This document shows, one piece after another, positions 61,285 to 64,000 of a stretch of DNA of 64,000 nt. Every line of letters starts with the position of its first letter. Position 1 is the first letter of the stretch. Made by a program: the position numbers and the translations under genes. The stretch is from Microbacterium sp. SLBN-146 (GTDB taxonomy: Bacteria > Actinomycetota > Actinomycetes > Actinomycetales > Microbacteriaceae): the NCBI RefSeq assembly GCF_006715145.1, contig NZ_VFMR01000001.1, positions 2,976,001 through 3,040,000 on the forward strand. The letters are read 5' to 3'. The notes under the pieces were generated by a model, which was not told where the DNA came from, searched no databases, and saw only the letters and a program-made list of their open reading frames with translations.

Positions 61285-62254
61285 CGGCTTCTCCTCGCGG
61301 GTTTCCCGAAGACGAGGCATCCGCACGCACGAGGATGACGCCGACGAGGATGAGTGCTCCGCCGACGAACTGCACCGGCGCTGGGACCTCCGCGAGGAAC
61401 AGCCATGCGAACCCGAGGGCGAAGAGGACTTCGGACAACCCGACGAACGACGCGACGCGGGAGCCGATCCTGGGTACGGCGACGACGCCGAAGGCGTAGC
61501 CGAGCGTCGTGGCGATGCCCGCGACCCACAGAAGCGGAACGAACCAGGGGACCTCTGCGCCCGCGAGCACGACCGTGACGGCCGGCGCGTGGAAGGGGAG
61601 GATGCCGACGATCAGGAGCATGCCCATGAACACCGCCCCCGTGAGCAGCCCGCCCGCTGCGAGCGCGAGCGGCGGCAGCTGATCGCCCGCGCGCTCCGAG
61701 ATGAGGAAGTAGGCCATGACGCACACGGCGGCGGCGAGGGCGAACAGGGTGCCCAGCAGATCGAAGCCCGCACCGGAGATGTCCACCACGAGCACGAGCC
61801 CGAGGACGGCGACACCCGAGCCCAGCAGCACGAGCCGCGACGGCGCGCGTCTCGTGCGGATCCAGGCGAGTGCGACGAGCATGACGGGAGCGAGGTACTG
61901 GATGAGGAGGGCGACAGCAACCGGCATCCGCTGCATCGCCGAGAAGAAGAACAGCTGGCATCCCGCGACGGCCGTCAGACCGAACCCGACGATGAGCGGC
62001 CAGTGCCGCCGCAGGAATCCGCGCTGGCGACGCATCGCGAGGAACAGGGCCGGCGAGAGGATGAGGCCCGCGAGTCCGATGCGCACGATGAGCGCCGCGC
62101 CGACGGACCACCCCGCCTCGAGGAGCGGCTTGATGAACGGACCGCTGGAGGAGAAGGCGAGGGCCGAGACGACGGCCATCGCGAGCCCCGCGGTACTCAC
62201 GCGTCGATGTGCGGGTGGGCCGTCGATCACGATCGGTGCCGTGGGAGTGGTCAT
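61256..62254 (-). CDS. EamA/DMT-superfamily transporter
   Basis: 332 residues with ten transmembrane helices in two EamA repeats (AMAVVSALAFSSSGPFIKPL in the first, AGIATTLGYAFGVVAVPRIG in the second). The C-terminal LSEVLFALGFAWLFLAEVP is the standard end of repeat two. Family members export amino acids, nucleosides or metabolites. The start MTTPTAPIVIDG at 62254 is preferred, though an ATG 12 bases earlier (62266) is possible. Divergent from the CGNR regulator, which may control it. Confidence 0.87.
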   Translation of the reverse strand: MTTPTAPIVIDGPPAHRRVSTAGLAMAVVSALAFSSSGPFIKPLLEAGWSVGAALIVRIGLAGLILSPALFLAMRRQRGFLRRHWPLIVGFGLTAVAGCQLFFFSAMQRMPVAVALLIQYLAPVMLVALAWIRTRRAPSRLVLLGSGVAVLGLVLVVDISGAGFDLLGTLFALAAAVCVMAYFLISERAGDQLPPLALAAGGLLTGAVFMGMLLIVGILPFHAPAVTVVLAGAEVPWFVPLLWVAGIATTLGYAFGVVAVPRIGSRVASFVGLSEVLFALGFAWLFLAEVPAPVQFVGGALILVGVILVRADASSSGNPRGEAASVPVVPAP

Positions 62255-62280
62255 GCCGTCATCCAAAGGAAGAAGAGGAT

Positions 62281-62320
62281 GTAAGGACCAAGTTGTGCTT
62301 ACACTGGTGACGCTAGCGTA
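62281..62320. promoter_or_regulatory. Inverted repeats in the DMT-CGNR intergenic region
   Basis: TGTAAG (62281-62286) and CTTACA (62299-62304) form an inverted repeat with a 12-base spacer. ACGCTAGCGT (62311-62320) is a perfect 10-base palindrome that also contains the -10-like TAGCGT. Confidence 0.5.
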
Positions 62321-62340
62321 CCCGACTGTCAGGAGTCAAC

Positions 62341-62895
62341 ATGGTCTTCATTCGTGACACGCAACAGTCGCTCGTCGCGGCCGCCTACCTCGTGAACACC
62401 CTGCCGGGATTCGACGACGAGGACGCGCTCACGACCCTCGAGGACTTCGAGGCCTACCTCGACGTGAACCCGTACACGGGCACGATCCGCCGCGACAGCG
62501 ACGAGCTCCACGCGGTCCGCGCGATCCGCGGCCGACTGCGCGAACTGTGGGAAGTCGATCGCGAGGGAGCGGTCCCCCTCGTCAATCAGATGCTCCACGA
62601 CGCCAAGGCGCTCCCCCGGCTCGTCAAGCACGACGGCTACGACTGGCACATCCATGCGACCTCTGACGACGACCCGCTCGCGATGAGGATCCTCGCCGAA
62701 GCAGCGATGGCGTTTACCGAGATCATCCGCGCCGACGAGTACGGTCGCGTGCGCATCTGCTCGGCCGATGACTGCACCTCGGTCTACATCGACTACTCGC
62801 GCAACGGCTCGAAGCGCTACTGCGATACCGGCAACTGCGGCAATCGGATGAACGTCAACGCGTATCGTCAGCGGAAGGCGCGAGAAAGCGTCTGA
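62341..62895 (+). CDS. CGNR zinc-finger regulator
   Basis: 184 residues. The N-terminal ABATE-type domain (about 1-135) has AAAYLVNTLPGFDDED and a helical middle. The C-terminal zinc finger has cysteines 140, 145, 161 and 166 in CSADDC and CDTGNCGNR, ending NVNAYRQRKA, the hallmark of CGNR proteins. These are thought to be DNA-binding, stress- or ligand-responsive regulators. CAGGAG precedes the ATG. The last 41 bases overlap the convergent alpha/beta hydrolase. Confidence 0.9.
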   Translation: MVFIRDTQQSLVAAAYLVNTLPGFDDEDALTTLEDFEAYLDVNPYTGTIRRDSDELHAVRAIRGRLRELWEVDREGAVPLVNQMLHDAKALPRLVKHDGYDWHIHATSDDDPLAMRILAEAAMAFTEIIRADEYGRVRICSADDCTSVYIDYSRNGSKRYCDTGNCGNRMNVNAYRQRKARESV

Positions 62896-63754
62896 TCGCC
62901 GCGGCCGCCGGTGCCGGCGTCTCGTAGTGAATCAGGTGCCCCACGTCGTCGATCTCGACGAGTTCCGCGGAAGCGAAGAGCGTCGCGAGTTCTCGCTCGG
63001 CTTCGATGGGCGTGATGTCGTCGCGCTCGGCGGCGACGAGGAGCGTCGGCACTGCGATTCGAGGCGCGAACTCGCGGACGTCGTGGGAGACGCTCGTGAC
63101 GAACGCATCATGGAGGACGTCGCGATCGGCGAAGCGGGAGAAGTACGTGTCGTGCTGATCGTGCACGAAGCGTCGCAGGTCGGGATCTTTCGTCTTCGCC
63201 ATCGTGGCGCTCATGACCCGCACGATGACGCCGTTCCGCAGGAGCGCATCCCCCAGGGGGGCCGGTAGCTTCGCGCCCGCCCAGTAGTAGAAGACGGCGA
63301 GTCGGGTGAGGATGCCCCGGGGGCCCTCCAGCGCGGGAGCGCCGATCGGGTTGACGAGAATGACGCGGGGCGTCTCCAACCCCCCTGCCACGGCGGCAGA
63401 CACGACGATCGACCCGAAGGAGTGCCCGAGCATGACCGCGCCCGGCGCAACTGCGCCGACGAATCCGATGAGCCAGTCCGCGTAGGCCGAGAGGTCGTGG
63501 GTCCGACCGGGGAGAGGCGGCGTCTCGCCGAAGCCGGGGAGGTCGGGAGAGATGATCCGGATGCCGGGCAGGTGCGCGACGACGGGCTCGAGCCCGTGAT
63601 GCTCGCCGCGGAAACCGTGGACCGCGACGATCGTCGTGTCGGCATCGCGCGGTCCGTAGACCCAGTACGCCGTGCGCCCGCCCTCGACCTCGACCTCGTG
63701 GCGCTCGACGGGAATCGCGTCGAGCAACGTCGCGTAGGGGTTCGCCGCCAGCAT
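62855..63754 (-). CDS. Alpha/beta hydrolase
   Basis: 299 residues. The fold signature VAVHGFRGEHHGLEPVVAHL carries the oxyanion HG. The nucleophile is Ser112 in LGHSFGSIVV, the acid Asp245 or Asp246 in AERDDITP, and the base His273 in DDVGHLIHY. A helical cap lies at about residues 140-215. It resembles esterases and meta-cleavage hydrolases, and the substrate is unknown. The ATG at 63754 follows TAGACT by 6 bases. Confidence 0.9.
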   Translation of the reverse strand: MLAANPYATLLDAIPVERHEVEVEGGRTAYWVYGPRDADTTIVAVHGFRGEHHGLEPVVAHLPGIRIISPDLPGFGETPPLPGRTHDLSAYADWLIGFVGAVAPGAVMLGHSFGSIVVSAAVAGGLETPRVILVNPIGAPALEGPRGILTRLAVFYYWAGAKLPAPLGDALLRNGVIVRVMSATMAKTKDPDLRRFVHDQHDTYFSRFADRDVLHDAFVTSVSHDVREFAPRIAVPTLLVAAERDDITPIEAERELATLFASAELVEIDDVGHLIHYETPAPAAAAIRRFLAPSADDTR

Positions 63755-63766
63755 CCGTCGAGTCTA
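63755..63766 (-). promoter_or_regulatory. -10 box for leaderless alpha/beta hydrolase gene
   Basis: Minus-strand TAGACT (plus 63761-63766), spacer CGACGG, ATG at 63754. Confidence 0.6.
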
Positions 63767-63803
63767 CGGGCGAGCGAGGGGGCGTCGCGTTTCGTGGTCC
63801 AAG

Positions 63804-63845
63804 AGTTCGGTGGGGTGCCCGCCGTGGCGAACACCCCACCGGACT
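63804..63845 (-). terminator. Terminator downstream of the last, partial gene
   Basis: 14-bp stem (63804-63817 with 63832-63845, one G-T wobble) around a 14-base loop. It lies after the stop at 63892 of the minus-strand gene that runs off the window. Confidence 0.65.
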
Positions 63846-63891
63846 GCGACTCACTGCCGGACTCATGCGGCCCAGCGTGGGTCCCCTCCTG

Positions 63892-64000
63892 TCACCCGAG
63901 CGGCTTGGTGGATCGCTTGCTCACGGGGAACGCGATCGTGGGTGAGAGCGTCTGCGACTTGAGCTCTGCGGCCGTCATCGGTCGATCCAAGTTCTCGACC
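63892..64000 (-). CDS. 3' end of an unidentified gene (runs off the window)
   Basis: Reading the minus strand from the edge, one frame gives 35 residues ending LSPTIAFPVSKRSTKPLG before TGA at 63892. About 30 of its 35 codons end in G or C, which fits coding DNA here, while the competing frames do not. A terminator follows. The residues visible do not identify a family. It could be the tail of a large protein or, if an ATG inside (MTAAELKSQ) is the start, a very short one. Confidence 0.45.
   Translation of the reverse strand, partial: VENLDRPMTAAELKSQTLSPTIAFPVSKRSTKPLG

Noticed and set aside
63859..64000. Alternative minus-strand frame at the window edge ending ...GGDPRWAA
   Set aside because: Only about half of its codons end in G or C, unlike every real gene here, whereas the overlapping frame ending at 63892 shows strong coding bias.

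Overview
The window is chromosomal DNA from a high-GC Gram-positive bacterium. The genes point to an actinobacterium of the family Microbacteriaceae, most likely Microbacterium or a close relative. Evidence for this is the strong G/C bias at third codon positions, the actinobacterial proteins RbpA, PdtaR and PafBC, the pafB-pafC-tatA-tatC-Ski2 helicase block, frequent GTG starts, and start-stop overlaps of the ATGA and GTGA type. The genus is inferred, not proven. There are about 60 genes, two tRNA-Leu genes, no rRNA, no insertion sequence, no CRISPR array and no prophage. It reads as core chromosome with a few regulatory and repeat features of interest.

Layout. 1-4.7 kb: glutamate synthase (gltB 3' end, gltD) and pyruvate kinase. 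4.7-9.0 kb: small membrane protein, tRNA-Leu(CAA), an ANTAR response regulator, a thioesterase and polA. 9-20.4 kb: peptidase-like, LLM oxidoreductase, SGNH hydrolase, two DHFR-fold proteins, two MFS carriers, a chromate transporter, an S4 protein, a lipoprotein and an AEC carrier. The only gene-free stretch over 300 bp (19205-19523) lies here and holds a repeat array and an operator-like palindrome. 20.4-22.0 kb: a coupled operon for a molybdenum (sulfite-oxidase-fold) enzyme, a flavin reductase and a small zinc-ribbon protein. 22.2-28.5 kb: HdeD-like protein, S9 peptidase with an SDR protein, an NfeD-SPFH-GDPD operon, and rbpA. 28.5-41.6 kb: lnt, Ski2-like helicase, tatC/tatA, pafC/pafB, FKBP lipoprotein, trmI, HAD phosphatase, PAC2 protein, uppP and an M20 peptidase. 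This is the usual neighbourhood of the Pup-proteasome genes, but those genes are absent from it. 41.7-48.4 kb: inverted repeat, tRNA-Leu(GAG), ferritin-VIT fusion, SF2 helicase, second SGNH hydrolase, rRNA methyltransferase, sirtuin and phosphatase.

48.4-61.3 kb is a branched-chain amino acid breakdown region. On the minus strand it carries a carboxylase pair, acyl-CoA dehydrogenase, MaoC hydratase and CitE lyase (leucine arm) behind a divergent TetR regulator. A branched-chain 2-oxoacid dehydrogenase (E1 alpha, E1 beta, E2) follows, with a divergent Lrp-type regulator. A Tat-exported phosphoesterase sits between the two arms. The gene set parallels the M. tuberculosis Rv2495c-Rv2502c region. 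The last 2.7 kb holds a DMT exporter, a CGNR regulator, an alpha/beta hydrolase and the 3' end of an unidentified gene.

A recurring signal ties the window together. At least 16 genes have a TANNNT -10 box placed 6 or 7 bases before the start codon, so their mRNAs should begin at the start codon itself (leaderless). This was used to choose several starts.
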